A stretch of 64,000 nt of DNA from the NCBI GenBank assembly GCA_964469525.1, contig CAYXYU010000001.1, positions 301,184 through 365,183 on the forward strand, read 5' to 3'. This DNA is from JABDCD01 sp964469525 (GTDB lineage Bacteria > Pseudomonadota > Alphaproteobacteria > Rickettsiales > SXRF01). Below are positions 46,350-56,482 of this stretch, piece by piece (within the stretch, counting starts at the first letter, position 1; each line of letters starts with the position of its first letter). The translations under genes were made by a program, and so were the position numbers. The notes below the pieces were generated by a model, which was given only the letters and a program-made list of their open reading frames with translations, did not search any database and was not told the DNA's origin.

Positions 46350-48479
46350 TTATGCCGGCTTGCGCTCGCGGGTACCGACCTGGTCGGAGATATCCTCGCC
46401 GGTTTCCTGGTCGACAACGCGCATGGAGAGGCGGATCTTGCCCCGGTTGTCCATCTCCAGCACCTTGACTTTCACGGTATCGCCTTCCTTGACCACGTCC
46501 TCGACCTTGGCCACGCGCTTGTTGGCCATTTCGCTGATATGCACCAGCCCGTCCTTCGGGCCCATGAAGTTGACGAAGGCGCCGAAATCGACGATGCGCA
46601 CGACCTTGCCGGTATAGATCTTGCCGATCTCCGGCTCGGCGACGATGGAGTAAATCCAGTCGTAGGCTTTCTTGCCCTGCTCCTCGCCGACGGCGGCGAT
46701 GCGGACGGTGCCGTCATCGTCAATGTCGATCTTGGCGCCGGTGACTTCGCAGATCTCGCGGATCACCTTGCCTCCGGAACCGATCACTTCGCGGATCTTA
46801 TCCTTGGCGATGTGCATGGTAGTGATGCGCGGCGCGGTTGAGCCGACAGAATCGCGCGGTGCCGACAAGGTCTTGGCCATTTCGCCCAGGATGTGCTTGC
46901 GGCCCTGATGCGCCTGCTTCAGCGCCACATGCATGATCTCCTCGGTGATGCCGTCGATCTTGATGTCCATCTGCAGCGCGGTGATGCCGTTTTGCGTGCC
47001 TGCCACCTTGAAATCCATGTCGCCCAGGTGGTCTTCATCGCCAAGGATGTCGGACAGGACGATGAAGCCGTCCTTTTCCTTTATCAGGCCCATGGCTATT
47101 CCCGCCACCGGGTTCTTCAGCGGTACGCCCGCATCCATCAGCGCCATCGAGGTGCCGCAGACGGTGGCCATTGACGACGAACCGTTGGATTCGGTGATTT
47201 CCGATACGCAGCGCAGCGTATAAGGAAATGCATCCTTCTCGGGCAGCAGCGGATGCACAGCGCGCCAGGCCAGCTTGCCGTGGCCGATTTCGCGGCGGCC
47301 GGGGCTGCCCATGCGGCCGGTTTCACCGGTCGAGAAAGGCGGGAAGTTATAATGCAGCAGGAAGTCTTCCTTATATTCGCCTTCCAGCGCGTCGATGATC
47401 TGTTCATCCTGGCTGGTGCCAAGGGTAGCGACGACGATCGCCTGCGTCTCGCCGCGCGTGAACAGCGCGGAGCCATGCGTCATCGGCAGCACGCCGACCT
47501 CGGTGGTGATCTGGCGGATATCAGTCGGGCCGCGGCCGTCGATGCGTTGCTTGCTCTGCACATAACCGGTGCGGACGATGTCCTGCTCCAGCTTCTTGAC
47601 CTGGTTCATGATCTGCTTGCTATCGATTTCCTGGCCCTCGAATGCGGCTCCGACTTTAGCCTTGATTTCATCGAGGCGGTTCGAGCGCTCCTGCTTGCCG
47701 GTTAACTTGTAGGCAGCACGCAGGTCGGCTTCCGCCAGCTCGGCGACGCGCCGCTTGAGCGCCTCGTCCTTTGGGGCTTCGAAACTCCAGGCGTCCTTGG
47801 CGCAGGTTTCAGCCAGATCGATGATCATGTCGATCACCGGCTGCATTTCCTTATGGCCATACATGACGGCGCCAAGCATAACGTCTTCCGACAGCTCATG
47901 CGCTTCCGATTCCACCATCAGCACCGACTTCTTGGTGCCGGCGACGACGAGGTCGAGCTTGCTGTCGAGCATTTCCATCTGCGTGGGATTCAGCAAATAT
48001 TCGCCATTGACGTAGCCGACGCGGGCGCCGCCAATCGGGCCCGTGAAGGGAATACCGGAGATGGTGAGCGCCGCCGAGGCGCCGACCATGGCGACAATAT
48101 CGGGGTTGTTCTGCAGATCGTGCGACAGCAGCGTGCAGATGACCTGCGTTTCGTTATAGAAGCCGTTTGGGAACAGCGGGCGGATCGGCCGGTCGATCAG
48201 GCGCGAGGTCAGCACTTCCTTTTCGGTTGGGCGGCCTTCACGCTTGAAAAATCCACCAGGAATTTTGCCGGCAGCAAAGGCTTTTTCCTGATAGTTGACG
48301 GTCAGCGGGAAAAAATCCACATCCGGCTTCGGAGTCTTAGCCCCGACCACGGTGCAGAGCACGACGGTGTTGCCGTAGGTGGCGAGCACGGCGCCGTCGG
48401 CCTGGCGGGCGATGCGCCCGGATTCCAGGGTCAGCGTGCGGCCGCCCCATTCGATAGATTTTCTGGTAATATTGAACAT
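46350..48479 (-). CDS. pnp: Polyribonucleotide nucleotidyltransferase
   Basis: 709 residues. Phosphorolytic 3'-5' exoribonuclease of the RNA degradosome. Two RNase PH domains, then KH ([20 protein letters not shown]) and S1 ([20 protein letters not shown]) domains. Last gene of the rimP operon. The long stem at 48505-48595 just ahead suggests RNase III-dependent autoregulation as in E. coli. Confidence 0.97.
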   Translation of the reverse strand: MFNITRKSIEWGGRTLTLESGRIARQADGAVLATYGNTVVLCTVVGAKTPKPDVDFFPLTVNYQEKAFAAGKIPGGFFKREGRPTEKEVLTSRLIDRPIRPLFPNGFYNETQVICTLLSHDLQNNPDIVAMVGASAALTISGIPFTGPIGGARVGYVNGEYLLNPTQMEMLDSKLDLVVAGTKKSVLMVESEAHELSEDVMLGAVMYGHKEMQPVIDMIIDLAETCAKDAWSFEAPKDEALKRRVAELAEADLRAAYKLTGKQERSNRLDEIKAKVGAAFEGQEIDSKQIMNQVKKLEQDIVRTGYVQSKQRIDGRGPTDIRQITTEVGVLPMTHGSALFTRGETQAIVVATLGTSQDEQIIDALEGEYKEDFLLHYNFPPFSTGETGRMGSPGRREIGHGKLAWRAVHPLLPEKDAFPYTLRCVSEITESNGSSSMATVCGTSMALMDAGVPLKNPVAGIAMGLIKEKDGFIVLSDILGDEDHLGDMDFKVAGTQNGITALQMDIKIDGITEEIMHVALKQAHQGRKHILGEMAKTLSAPRDSVGSTAPRITTMHIAKDKIREVIGSGGKVIREICEVTGAKIDIDDDGTVRIAAVGEEQGKKAYDWIYSIVAEPEIGKIYTGKVVRIVDFGAFVNFMGPKDGLVHISEMANKRVAKVEDVVKEGDTVKVKVLEMDNRGKIRLSMRVVDQETGEDISDQVGTRERKPA

Positions 48480-48504
48480 GTCTCTAGTCCTTTCTTTAAA
48501 TGTG

Positions 48505-48595
48505 AAGGTGCCAGGGAAAGGTTCTAGGGCCTAGTAAAAAAGCGCTTCGCGCCGCTCCTTTACTAGTACCTAGCTCCTAGAGCCTGGCACCCTTT
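48505..48595 (-). promoter_or_regulatory. Long hairpin between rpsO and pnp
   Basis: AAGGTGCCAGG pairs with CCTGGCACCCTT; inner AGGTTCTAGGGCCTAGTA with TACTAGTACCTAG, and AGCGCTTCGCGCCGCT at the tip. In E. coli a stem here is cut by RNase III and PNPase to control pnp. Structure seen; role inferred. Confidence 0.7.
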
Positions 48596-48598
48596 CGG

Positions 48599-48883
48599 TT
48601 ACTTACGAATATTGAGTTTCTTGATAAGGCTCTCGTAGCGTTCGCTGTCGGTCTTCTTGAGATAATCAAGCAGGCGGCGGCGGCGGCCGACCATGATCAG
48701 CAGACCGCGGCGGGAATGGTGATCCTTTTTGTGCTGAGCGAAATGATCGGTCAGGTGGTTGATACGGTCGGTCAGCAGTGCGACCTGCACTTCCGGCGAC
48801 CCGGTATCGTTCTTCTCGGTCGCATATTTTTTAATAATATCCTGTTTCGTCGTTTCTTTCTTCTTTGTTGCCTTACTCGACAT
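48599..48883 (-). CDS. rpsO: Ribosomal protein S15
   Basis: 94 residues. Binds 16S rRNA early in 30S assembly. [40 protein letters not shown] and [19 protein letters not shown] are standard. The N-terminus has a few extra Lys/Thr residues. Sits between truB and pnp. Confidence 0.98.
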   Translation of the reverse strand: MSSKATKKKETTKQDIIKKYATEKNDTGSPEVQVALLTDRINHLTDHFAQHKKDHHSRRGLLIMVGRRRRLLDYLKKTDSERYESLIKKLNIRK

Positions 48884-48897
48884 CGCAGCTTCTCCTT

Positions 48898-49848
48898 CTA
48901 GTCTATGTTAAACACACGCACCGGTCTTATAGCGTCCTGCGACTGCTCACAAATAGCCACCAGCCTGCCGTTATGCCGGGCCATGATGGACCCGTTCTTC
49001 CAATCCCCTTGGGGAAGCATCACTGGCTGGCCGCGGGTGAGCCGCGCCGCCTGGTTTGTGTCTACGTCCAGCGCCAAGATGTCGTCCAGCGCGGATTCGA
49101 CCGGGTGCAGAAAACCAAGGCCGCCTTTATGCACGATTTCTTCGAGGGTTTCCAGCGAAATCGCCGTGCTTTCATCGAATTTTCCCACCCGCAGGCGGCG
49201 CAGCGCCGAAACATGCCCGAAACAGCCCAGGACCCGCCCCATATCGCGGGCGATGGAGCGAATATAGGTACCCTTGCCGCAATGGCAGATAAAGCTAGAG
49301 GAGTCAGATTGTTGGTCATCCTGAGCGAAGCGAAGCGGAGTCGAAGGATCTTTCTTCGCTGCACCAAAGGGAGATCCCTCGGCTTCGCTCGGGATGACAA
49401 ATTCTAGTGATTTAACAATGACCTCCCTTGCCTTCAGTTCTACCTCCTGCCCCTGCCTTGCCATGGCGTAGGCCCGCTCTCCATTCACCTTGATCGCCGA
49501 ATAGCTGGGCGGGGTTTGGAGGATAGTTCCCCTAAATTGGTCGAGAATAGCTTCTATTTCGGCTTTGGAGGGGTGTTTGGAGTTGGTTTGGGTTACCCGA
49601 CCCTGAATATCGTCCGTATCGCGCTCCTCGCCCCAGGTAACGGTAAAGCAATAGGCTTTACCCGCATCCATCATATAAGGAACGGTCTTGGTAGCCTCAC
49701 CCAGCGCCAGCGGTAGCACCCCTGACGCCAGCGGGTCGAGCGTCCCCGCATGACCGATTTTTTTGGGGTGAAGCAGCCGTTTTACTTTAGCCACCACATG
49801 CGCCGAGGTGATGCCGGAGGGTTTGTCGAGGATGATCCAGCCGTGCAT
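48898..49848 (-). CDS. truB: tRNA pseudouridine-55 synthase with a repeat-encoded insert
   Basis: 316 residues. Makes pseudouridine 55 in the tRNA T loop. Catalytic Asp in [41 protein letters not shown]-terminal PUA-like part. Residues about 151-178 ([20 protein letters not shown], then PLRFAQDD) are written by a family C repeat, in frame, between EVIVKSLEF and [20 protein letters not shown]. The start shares one base with the rbfA stop (TGATG). Confidence 0.96.
   Translation of the reverse strand: MHGWIILDKPSGITSAHVVAKVKRLLHPKKIGHAGTLDPLASGVLPLALGEATKTVPYMMDAGKAYCFTVTWGEERDTDDIQGRVTQTNSKHPSKAEIEAILDQFRGTILQTPPSYSAIKVNGERAYAMARQGQEVELKAREVIVKSLEFVIPSEAEGSPFGAAKKDPSTPLRFAQDDQQSDSSSFICHCGKGTYIRSIARDMGRVLGCFGHVSALRRLRVGKFDESTAISLETLEEIVHKGGLGFLHPVESALDDILALDVDTNQAARLTRGQPVMLPQGDWKNGSIMARHNGRLVAICEQSQDAIRPVRVFNID
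49315..49398. repeat. Family C palindromic repeat inside truB
   Basis: 84 bases (28 codons). Left GTCATCCTGAGCGAAGCGAA, right CTCGGCTTCGCTCGGGATGA, with AAGGATC and GAGATCC inside. It is a type of dispersed palindrome common in bacteria, normally intergenic. Confidence 0.88.
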
Positions 49849-50264
49849 CAGTCTTCGGTGACGGGCTTTTCCAGATCGCGGGCCACTTCGGGTTTTCTCA
49901 GGATGCTCTCGATCCGCTGCGCGGCGTCGAAGGATTGATCGAGGGCGAAATGGATGCGCGGGGTGTGGCGCAGCTTAATGCGCTTGGAGACCAGGTGGCG
50001 CAGTTCGGGCGCGGCCTCTTTCAGCACTTCGAGCAGCTCTTCCTTATGCTCGCCGCCGAGCGGCATGACATAGGCGGTGGCGTTCTTGAGGTCGGGACTC
50101 ACTCGCACTTCCGAGACGGTGATGGCGGCGCCGAACAGCTCCGGCGCGTTCGACTCGCCGCGCATGAAAATCTCCGACAATGCGTGGCGGATTTCTTCCC
50201 CGACGCGCAGGTGACGTTGGCCAGATTGGCCTTTGCCGGTGAACAGATCGTGAAGTTTTGCCAT
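49848..50264 (-). CDS. rbfA: Ribosome-binding factor A
   Basis: 138 residues. Helps 16S rRNA 5' end maturation and cold growth. QRHLRVGEEIRHALSEIFMR, ITVSEVRVSPDLKNATAYVM and LVSKRIKLRHTPRIHFALDQ are the KH-like family signature. The tail (PEVARDLEKPVTED) is short. Upstream is a hairpin that separates it from infB. Confidence 0.96.
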   Translation of the reverse strand: MAKLHDLFTGKGQSGQRHLRVGEEIRHALSEIFMRGESNAPELFGAAITVSEVRVSPDLKNATAYVMPLGGEHKEELLEVLKEAAPELRHLVSKRIKLRHTPRIHFALDQSFDAAQRIESILRKPEVARDLEKPVTED

Positions 50265-50275
50265 ATCTGAAACCT

Positions 50276-50338
50276 GAATCCAGAATCAGAAACCAGAAGC
50301 AGATCCTTTTCAGGCTCCTGACTCTGGTTTCTGGATTC
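50276..50338 (-). other. Low-complexity hairpin between infB and rbfA
   Basis: GAATCCAGAATCAGAAACCAG pairs imperfectly with CTCTGGTTTCTGGATTC. It consists of repeated short words around CCAGAA. It may be an mRNA stability or processing stem. Confidence 0.6.
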
Positions 50339-50340
50339 CG

Positions 50341-52788
50341 TTACACCGTCCTCGCTACCTGCTCGACCTCGAAGCACTCAATCTGGTCGCCCTGGCGGAT
50401 GTCCTCGTAATTCTCGAAGGCCATGCCGCATTCCATGCCGGCCTTGACTTCCTTGACTTCGTCCTTGAAGCGCTTGAGGGTCTTCAGCGTACCTTCGTGG
50501 ATGACCACGTTGTCGCGCAGCAGGCGCACCTTGCAGCCGCGCTTGATGACGCCGTCGGTGACCATGCAGCCCGCCACCTTGCCGACCTTGCTGATGTTGA
50601 ACACCTCGCGGATCTCGGCGTAACCGAGGAAATTCTCCTTCAGTGTCGGCGACAGCATGCCCGAGAGCGCGGCCTTCACATCATCCACCACGTCGTAAAT
50701 CACCGAGTAATAGCGGATATTGACCTTGTCCTTGGCTGCGAGTTCCTTGGCTTTCGGCGCAGCGCGCACGTTGAAAGCAATGATCATGGCGCCCGTTGCT
50801 TTTGCCAGTGTAATGTCAGATTCAGTAATGCCGCCGACGCCGCTATGCAGAATCTTCACCGCCACTTCATCGCCGGAATATTTAGCGATCGAACCGGCAA
50901 TGGCCTCTACTGAACCCTGCACGTCGCCTTTGATGATGACGGGCAGCTCCTTGGCATTGGTGCCCGCCGCTTCGCCGAACAGCGATTCCATGGTGCGCGC
51001 CGACGCCACGACCTGCTGCTCACGGATGCGGCGGGCGCGGTATTCAGCGATGTCGCGCGCGGTCTTTTCATTCTCGACGACAGAAAAGGTATCGCCCGCT
51101 TCCGGTGCCTGCGATAGGCCGAGGATGACCACCGGCATGCCCGGCACGGCTTCGGAGAGCGCCTGGCCCTTGTCATCGGAGATGGTGCGCACGCGCCCGT
51201 AAGCCGGGCCGGCGACCACGATGTCGCCGGTCTTCAGCGTGCCTTTCTGCATCAATATGGTGGTGACGACTCCCTTGCCCTGGTCGAGCTTGGCTTCGAC
51301 CACGACCCCGGCACCGGCGCGGTTGGGGTTGGCCCTGAGTTCGAGAACTTCCGCCTGGAGCAGCAGCGATTCGACCAGCTGGTCGAGATTTTCACCGGTC
51401 TTGGCCGACACGCCGAGCACGATAGTATCGCCGCCAAATTCCTCGGGCACCAGCCCGTGGCTCATCAGGTCGTTTTTGACGCGCGTGATGTCGGCGCCGG
51501 GCTTATCGATCTTGTTGACGGCGACGACGATGGGCACTTCCGCCGCCTTGGCGTGGGCGATGGCTTCCTTGGTCTGCTCCATGATGCCGTCATCGGCGGC
51601 GACGACCAGCACGACGATATCGGTGATCCTGGCGCCGCGGGCGCGCATGGCGGTAAAGGCCTCATGACCCGGCGTATCGAGGAAGGTGACTTTCTGCCCA
51701 CCGGCCAGTTCTACCTGGTAGGCGCCGATATGCTGCGTGATGCCGCCAGCTTCCTTGGCGGCGACGTCGGTTTTACGCAGTGCGTCGAGCAGCGACGTTT
51801 TGCCATGGTCGACATGGCCCATGACGGTAACGACCGGTGGGCGCGGTTTCAGCAGTGCGGCATCTTCCTGTTCGTCCTCCTTGAGCACGTTCTCGACGTC
51901 GCCCTCGGTGACGCGCTTGAATTTATGGCCGAACTCGCTGACTACCAACTCGGCGGTATCGGCGTCAATGGATTGCGTGGCGGTAACCATCATGCCGAGC
52001 TTCATCAGCACCTTGATGACGTCAACGGTGCGCTCGGCCATGCGGTTGGCGAGCTCCTGCACGGTAATGGCCTCGGGGATGACCACGTCGCGGATGACTT
52101 TCTCTGCCGCGTCGCTATGGCCCTGCGCCTTGCGCATGGCTTTTTCACGTTGACGGCGCACGGAAGCCAGAGAACGCATGCGCTGCTCTTCGATATTCGA
52201 TAATGCTTGATGCACAGTGATTTTGCCGGAAGAACGGCGCTCTTCACCGCCGCGCAGCTTCAGTTTACCGCCCTTTTTTTGCTCGGGGCGTTCGGCTTCG
52301 TCTTCTGCCGGGTGATGCGCCTTGCCGGTTTTGGCAGGTACCGCGCCAGGCTTGCGGGGTTCGGGCATCACTTCGGGAGCGGTAACCGCTGCCGGTTCCT
52401 GCACTTCTGGTTTGGCTACCTTGCGGCGGGGTTCAGAAGGCGTTTCCCCACGCTCTGTGACCTTCTTCATCTCCTCTTCGGCAATTTTCAGCGCTTTCAG
52501 CCGGGCCTGTTTTTCCTCCGCTGTCAGATGGCGCATTGCCTCGTCATCGAACGACCCCATGGCTCCCGGGGTGAATGCCCCCTGCTGCGGCTTGACTTCG
52601 ACCATGCCGCCCGACGCACCCTGCGCGAAGGTACGGGTCTTGCGCACTTCCACCGTCACCGTCTTGGAACGGCCATGCGTGAAGGTTTGCTTCACCTTGC
52701 CGCTCTCGACGGTCTTGGTGAGTTGCAACCGTCCTGGTTTGGCAACCGTGAGCGTGTCTTTCTTTACCGTATCTTTTTTGTCATTCAT
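50341..52788 (-). CDS. infB: Translation initiation factor IF-2
   Basis: 815 residues from the ATG at 52788; the frame runs to 52920 but that part is intergenic hairpin sequence. A long charged N-terminal region with [13 protein letters not shown] alphaproteobacterial motifs, then the GTPase domain ([42 protein letters not shown]) and the C-terminal fMet-tRNA-binding domains. nusA-infB order is normal, but ylxR, usually between them, is missing. Confidence 0.97.
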   Translation of the reverse strand: MNDKKDTVKKDTLTVAKPGRLQLTKTVESGKVKQTFTHGRSKTVTVEVRKTRTFAQGASGGMVEVKPQQGAFTPGAMGSFDDEAMRHLTAEEKQARLKALKIAEEEMKKVTERGETPSEPRRKVAKPEVQEPAAVTAPEVMPEPRKPGAVPAKTGKAHHPAEDEAERPEQKKGGKLKLRGGEERRSSGKITVHQALSNIEEQRMRSLASVRRQREKAMRKAQGHSDAAEKVIRDVVIPEAITVQELANRMAERTVDVIKVLMKLGMMVTATQSIDADTAELVVSEFGHKFKRVTEGDVENVLKEDEQEDAALLKPRPPVVTVMGHVDHGKTSLLDALRKTDVAAKEAGGITQHIGAYQVELAGGQKVTFLDTPGHEAFTAMRARGARITDIVVLVVAADDGIMEQTKEAIAHAKAAEVPIVVAVNKIDKPGADITRVKNDLMSHGLVPEEFGGDTIVLGVSAKTGENLDQLVESLLLQAEVLELRANPNRAGAGVVVEAKLDQGKGVVTTILMQKGTLKTGDIVVAGPAYGRVRTISDDKGQALSEAVPGMPVVILGLSQAPEAGDTFSVVENEKTARDIAEYRARRIREQQVVASARTMESLFGEAAGTNAKELPVIIKGDVQGSVEAIAGSIAKYSGDEVAVKILHSGVGGITESDITLAKATGAMIIAFNVRAAPKAKELAAKDKVNIRYYSVIYDVVDDVKAALSGMLSPTLKENFLGYAEIREVFNISKVGKVAGCMVTDGVIKRGCKVRLLRDNVVIHEGTLKTLKRFKDEVKEVKAGMECGMAFENYEDIRQGDQIECFEVEQVARTV

Positions 52789-52821
52789 GTCGGGTATATA
52801 TAGTCCTTTTTGCCTGTTTGT

Positions 52822-52906
52822 ATAGTGGTTGTGCGGGTGCGAGGGCGGGTGTGAGTGAAAAATAAGTTGCTCTACACCCGCACCGGCATCCACACTCGCA
52901 CTATTT
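52822..52906 (-). other. Low-complexity hairpin between nusA and infB
   Basis: TAGTGGTTGTGCGGGTGCGA...GGGTGTGAG on one side and CTACACCCGCACCGGCATCC...ACTCGCACTA on the other form a long imperfect stem of about 33 bases. The arm at 52901-52906 includes the nusA stop. It occupies the place where ylxR is usually found. Confidence 0.6.
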
Positions 52907-54463
52907 TCCCTCACCCTCAAACCACGACGCTCGCGCGTTCATGATAAGTTGGCCGGCCTCTTCCGAAGTCAGACCACTTTCGGGCAGGATTTCCAATAGT
53001 TCCGAGGTGGAGAGATCGGCGAAGTCGTCAAGTGTAAGCACTTTGGCCTCGCCCAGCTTCTCCAGCCATTCCTCTTTCAGACCGGGGAAAGTGATCAGCG
53101 AATTGTCCATGCCGAGCGCGCTGAGTTTCTGTTGTTTCTCCTGCTGTTTGGTTTCCAGCCAGGCGACGGCACGGTTATGCAGCTCCTGCGCCACGTTTTC
53201 GTCAAAACCTTCAATAGCGGTCAGGTCTTCAACCGGGATGAAGGCGACTTCCTCGATGGAGGTAAAGCCCTCCGTGACCAATAAATGGGCAATCACTTCT
53301 TCCACATCAAGGGCCTCAACGAACAATGCAGAGAGTGTGTTGAACTCCTCGGCGCGGCGTTCGCTTTCCACAGCCTCGGTCAGGATATCGATCGACCAGC
53401 CGACCAGCTGCGAGGCCAACCGCACGTTCTGGCCGCGCCGTCCGATGGCCAGTGATAGCTGATCGTCCGGTACCACCACTTCGATGCGGTTCTTATTCTC
53501 ATCGATGACAACCTTCGACACTTCCGCCGAAGACAGCGCATTGACGACAAAGGTAGCCGGATCCGGCGACCATTCGATGATGTCGATCTTCTCGCCCTGC
53601 AGTTCGTTCACTACCGCCTGCACGCGCGAGCCGCGCACGCCGACGCAGGACAACACCGGGTTGACCGACGAATCCTTCGACATGACCGCGATTTTGGCAC
53701 GCGAGCCGGGATCGCGGGCGACAGCCTTGATCTGAATAATGCCATCGTAGATTTCCGGCACTTCCTGCGCAAACAGCCTGGCGAGGAAATCCGGGTGTGT
53801 ACGCGACAGGAAAATCTGCGGGCCGGTTTTTTCGCGGCGCACATCGGCGATATAAGCACGGATGCGGTCGCCGGGGCGGAACACCTCGCGCGGAATCAAT
53901 TCATCGCGGCGGATCATGGCTTCGGTGCGGCCGAAATCGACGATAACATTGCCGTATTCGACACGTTTGACGGTGCCGGAGACGATCTCGCCGGTCTTGT
54001 CCTTGAATTCCTCGAACTGTTTCTCGCGCTCGGCGTCGCGTACCTTCTGCAGCACCACCTGCTTGGCGGTCTGGGCAGCGACGCGGCCGAAATCGATCGG
54101 GGGCAACAGATCCCTGATTTCGTCACCGATATTCAACCCCGGATCTTTCCTGTGGGCGTCGGACAGGCGGATATGGATATGACCGTTAAATCCTTCCGTG
54201 CCCTCTTCGCCTTCCTCCTCCTGGGCTTCGGGCATGTCATCGCTTACCACGGTGCGCACGCGATACAGCCTGATCTCACCGTTCTTCTTGTCGATCTCGG
54301 CGCGGATGTCATGCTCATGGCCGTATTTGCGACGGCCGGCAACCTGGATCGCCTGCTCCATGGCTTCCAGCACTGAATCTTTCGATAGCCCCTTCTCGCG
54401 GGCTACCGCGTCGGCAATCTGCAGCAGTTCCGTGCTTCCGTAAATCGCTTGTTGTGCACTCAT
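52901..54463 (-). CDS. nusA: Transcription termination/antitermination factor NusA
   Basis: 520 residues. N-terminal RNA-polymerase-binding domain, S1 ([20 protein letters not shown]), KH1 and KH2 ([40 protein letters not shown]), and two C-terminal acidic helix-hairpin-helix repeats typical of alphaproteobacteria ([40 protein letters not shown]). Second gene of the operon, 22 bases after rimP. Confidence 0.97.
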   Translation of the reverse strand: MSAQQAIYGSTELLQIADAVAREKGLSKDSVLEAMEQAIQVAGRRKYGHEHDIRAEIDKKNGEIRLYRVRTVVSDDMPEAQEEEGEEGTEGFNGHIHIRLSDAHRKDPGLNIGDEIRDLLPPIDFGRVAAQTAKQVVLQKVRDAEREKQFEEFKDKTGEIVSGTVKRVEYGNVIVDFGRTEAMIRRDELIPREVFRPGDRIRAYIADVRREKTGPQIFLSRTHPDFLARLFAQEVPEIYDGIIQIKAVARDPGSRAKIAVMSKDSSVNPVLSCVGVRGSRVQAVVNELQGEKIDIIEWSPDPATFVVNALSSAEVSKVVIDENKNRIEVVVPDDQLSLAIGRRGQNVRLASQLVGWSIDILTEAVESERRAEEFNTLSALFVEALDVEEVIAHLLVTEGFTSIEEVAFIPVEDLTAIEGFDENVAQELHNRAVAWLETKQQEKQQKLSALGMDNSLITFPGLKEEWLEKLGEAKVLTLDDFADLSTSELLEILPESGLTSEEAGQLIMNARASWFEGEGK

Positions 54464-54485
54464 TGGTATGTTCCTTCTATCGATA

Positions 54486-54983
54486 TTAACTGTGTTGTTT
54501 CTTTTTTAACGCCTGTGCCGCCAGCTCATCTGTCAGCACCAACTTGGCGGTGCGGATGGCGGAAAACGGGATTCTCGCCTTACCTTCCGGCATCGCCAGC
54601 AGGATATTGTCCTTGTCCACCCCCTGCAGCACCCCGCGGAAACGCCTGCGGCCATCGAGTGGCAGCAGCGTTTCGCATTTGGCCTCATGACCGGCGAAGC
54701 GCTCGAAATCCGACAGCTTTGTCAGCGGCCGGTCGAGGCCCGGTGAGCTGACCTCCAGGTCATACGGTCCCGCGATTGGGTCCTCGACATCGAGTAGCGC
54801 CGACGCCGTGCGGCTGATCTCGGTGCAGTCATCGACTCCCATTGGCCTGCCGTCCCTTCGCTCGGCCATCACCGACAAGGTTTTGCGCCGGCCGGCATCC
54901 GTGAGTCTGACCAGCACGAGGGTATAGCCCAGCGCTTCCAGCGACGGCTCAAGCGATTGGGTTATTTTCCGTATAATGTCCAA
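54486..54983 (-). CDS. rimP: Ribosome maturation factor RimP
   Basis: 165 residues. 30S assembly factor. MDIIRKITQSLEPSLEALGY, VDDCTEISRTASALLDVEDP and YDLEVSSPGLDRPLTKLSDF are family motifs. First gene of rimP-nusA-infB-rbfA-truB-rpsO-pnp. A hairpin with T-run stands in its leader (55072-55101). Confidence 0.96.
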   Translation of the reverse strand: MDIIRKITQSLEPSLEALGYTLVLVRLTDAGRRKTLSVMAERRDGRPMGVDDCTEISRTASALLDVEDPIAGPYDLEVSSPGLDRPLTKLSDFERFAGHEAKCETLLPLDGRRRFRGVLQGVDKDNILLAMPEGKARIPFSAIRTAKLVLTDELAAQALKKKQHS

Positions 54984-55050
54984 ATATCTAACTCTTGTCT
55001 TAGGTTACCGCGCTGGAGCAATCTGCCTTCGCTAATGCTTCGGCGCGATG

Positions 55051-55101
55051 TTACCCGCGAAGGCGGGTAACAAAAAAGGCGGGCAAACGGCCCACCTTTA
55101 G
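55051..55101 (-). promoter_or_regulatory. Leader terminator/attenuator of the rimP operon
   Basis: On the minus strand AAAGGTGGGC-CGTTT-GCCCGCCTTTTTT forms a terminator-like stem about 90 bases ahead of rimP, followed by the perfect palindrome GTTACCCGCC-TTC-GCGGGTAAC. A terminator inside a leader suggests attenuation of the operon, possibly by NusA. A TATATA-rich segment at 55109-55118 may be the promoter. Confidence 0.6.
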
Positions 55102-55265
55102 TCGTGTGAGTATATATACCGTCATGGGGTTTTCAATCATTATTTGGCGTCCAGCCGCTTTTTTCACATTTTTACAAAAAAAAGTTTGGTTTATCGTATG
55201 TTTGCCGGTATAAGCGTGCTTGCCTACCCCAATATTTTACTTTTCACAATAAGGAGTCCGATACT

Positions 55266-55697
55266 ATGAGTAAAAATGTAACTTACCTGATTATCACGAT
55301 CATCGCCCTGATCCTGATCGCCCTGATCTGGGCTCCGCAGGAGGCCATGGAAGAGGCCAGTCCGACCGCTTCGCCCACCAACGGCATGATGGATGAAGGC
55401 ACGGCCGATGACGATATGATGGCACCGGCAGAAACTCCCGCCCCGGCGGAAGAAGCGCCGATGACCCCGGATGCTACCGCTCCGATGGATGGCACGACGA
55501 TGGAAACGCCGGCGGCTCCGACGGATACTGCGCCACTGGATCCGAACGCCCCGGCCGCTGCTCCGGATACGATGGCGCCTGCGCCGGATGCTGGTACCAC
55601 GCCGGCTCCGGATGCCACTGCGCCCGCAGCGACGCCTGATGCAGCCGCTCCGGCGGACAATACCACCGATGTGGTTCCGCCGTCGGAAGGCCAGTAA
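55266..55697 (+). CDS. Membrane-anchored Pro/Ala/Thr-rich protein
   Basis: 143 residues. One N-terminal membrane segment (VTYLIITIIALILIALIW), then a disordered acidic stretch of Pro, Ala, Thr, Asp and Met (APAETPAPAEEAPMTPDATA). Probably anchored in the inner membrane and spanning the periplasm. AAGGAG lies upstream. Function unknown; low complexity makes homology calls unsafe. Confidence 0.75.
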   Translation: MSKNVTYLIITIIALILIALIWAPQEAMEEASPTASPTNGMMDEGTADDDMMAPAETPAPAEEAPMTPDATAPMDGTTMETPAAPTDTAPLDPNAPAAAPDTMAPAPDAGTTPAPDATAPAATPDAAAPADNTTDVVPPSEGQ

Positions 55698-55714
55698 GCT
55701 TTTTGGAATGCAAA

Positions 55715-55746
55715 AAGAAAAGGGAGCCGAAAGGCTCCCTTTTCTT
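55715..55746 (+). terminator. Rho-independent terminator
   Basis: AAGAAAAGGGAGCC-GAAA-GGCTCCCTTTTCTT, a long stem with GAAA loop. The next gene starts 2 bases beyond, so it is probably separately transcribed or depends on read-through. Confidence 0.9.
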
Positions 55747-55748
55747 GT

Positions 55749-56246
55749 ATGTATAAGCATATGATGGTGTTGGATAAGCCTCCGCTGCTGATCATCAGGG
55801 ATTCCCTTACCGGGGTATGGCTCTTTTATGGTCTTGTGGTGGGCGGTCTGCTCGCCGCCGCCTGCCGGCTTGGGCTTTGCGCCGATGCCCGCTTCCCGCT
55901 CCTAGGCGAGGATTATGCCATCATCGCACTAGGGCTTGCCTGCGCTTTGACCGGGCTGATAATGACCCCTTTTACCACAGTCAGGATTAACCGTGATGAA
56001 GGGACTATATTCATTCAGCGACGGGGGGTGTTGAGGAGAGAGAAAATAATGTTTCCCCTGAGCGAAGTGCGGGATGCCGCCGTTCTGGAAAGCGAGGGTT
56101 CAGAAGGAACCGGTTATCAACTTAATCTCGAGATGAGCAACGGCCAGCTAATTCCGCTTTCGACGTATTGGGCTGCGAACAGAAACTCTGCGGATCAAGC
56201 AACTGAATCGATACGCTCACTGCTTCGGAAAACCGCTCAAAATTAA
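55749..56246 (+). CDS. Uncharacterised membrane protein with two TM segments
   Basis: 165 residues. Membrane helices at about 23-42 (VWLFYGLVVGGLLAAACRLG) and 57-76 (AIIALGLACALTGLIMTPFT), followed by a cytosolic beta-rich part (VRINRDEGTIFIQRRGVLRR; DAAVLESEGSEGTGYQLNLE) reminiscent of bacterial PH-type domains. Met5 or Met6 may be the true start. Last chromosomal gene before the island. Function unknown. Confidence 0.7.
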   Translation: MYKHMMVLDKPPLLIIRDSLTGVWLFYGLVVGGLLAAACRLGLCADARFPLLGEDYAIIALGLACALTGLIMTPFTTVRINRDEGTIFIQRRGVLRREKIMFPLSEVRDAAVLESEGSEGTGYQLNLEMSNGQLIPLSTYWAANRNSADQATESIRSLLRKTAQN

Positions 56247-56260
56247 AATTAGGAACCTTA

Positions 56261-56393
56261 AAAAACTGGAGCGGGCGAAGGGATTGACTCGGGTCTGCTG
56301 ACCCTCGCCCTTCGGGCGGCTTCGCCGTCAAAATCGCCTGCTGCCGATTTTACGAACCCTCTTCTCGGGTTCTCATCGCATGTTCCAGTTTTT
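56261..56393. repeat. tRNA-tailed multi-hairpin repeat
   Basis: 133 bases bounded by AAAAACTGGA and TCCAGTTTTT. The left end continues with the tRNA-Gly 3' sequence GCGGGCGAAGGGATT. Inside are at least four stems: CGCCCTTCGGGCG, GCGGCTTCGCCG, AAAATCG..CGATTTT and GAACCCTCTTCTCGGGTTC. The first 25 bases recur at 56416-56441 at the true tRNA end. Confidence 0.7.
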
Positions 56394-56396
56394 AAA

Positions 56397-56415
56397 ACCC
56401 CGAAAACGGGGCTTT
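56397..56415. terminator. Short terminator hairpin
   Basis: ACCCCG-AAAA-CGGGGCTTT just outside the tRNA-Gly fragment; likely the old tRNA terminator or that of the upstream gene. Confidence 0.6.
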
Positions 56416-56422
56416 AAAAAAC

Positions 56423-56467
56423 TGGAGCGGGCGAAGGGATTCGAACCCTCGACTTCAACCTTGGCAA
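56423..56467 (-). pseudogene. 3' half of tRNA-Gly(GCC), element attachment site
   Basis: On the minus strand, TTGCCAAGGTTGAAGTCGAG plus GGTTCGAATCCCTTCGCCCG and CTCCA is the anticodon loop (GCC), T arm and acceptor 3' strand of a glycine tRNA. The 5' half is absent; element DNA follows. This is the usual footprint left by a tyrosine integrase that uses the tRNA 3' end. The intact gene should sit at the far end of the element. Confidence 0.8.
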
Positions 56468-56482
56468 TATCAAAATAAGGCA

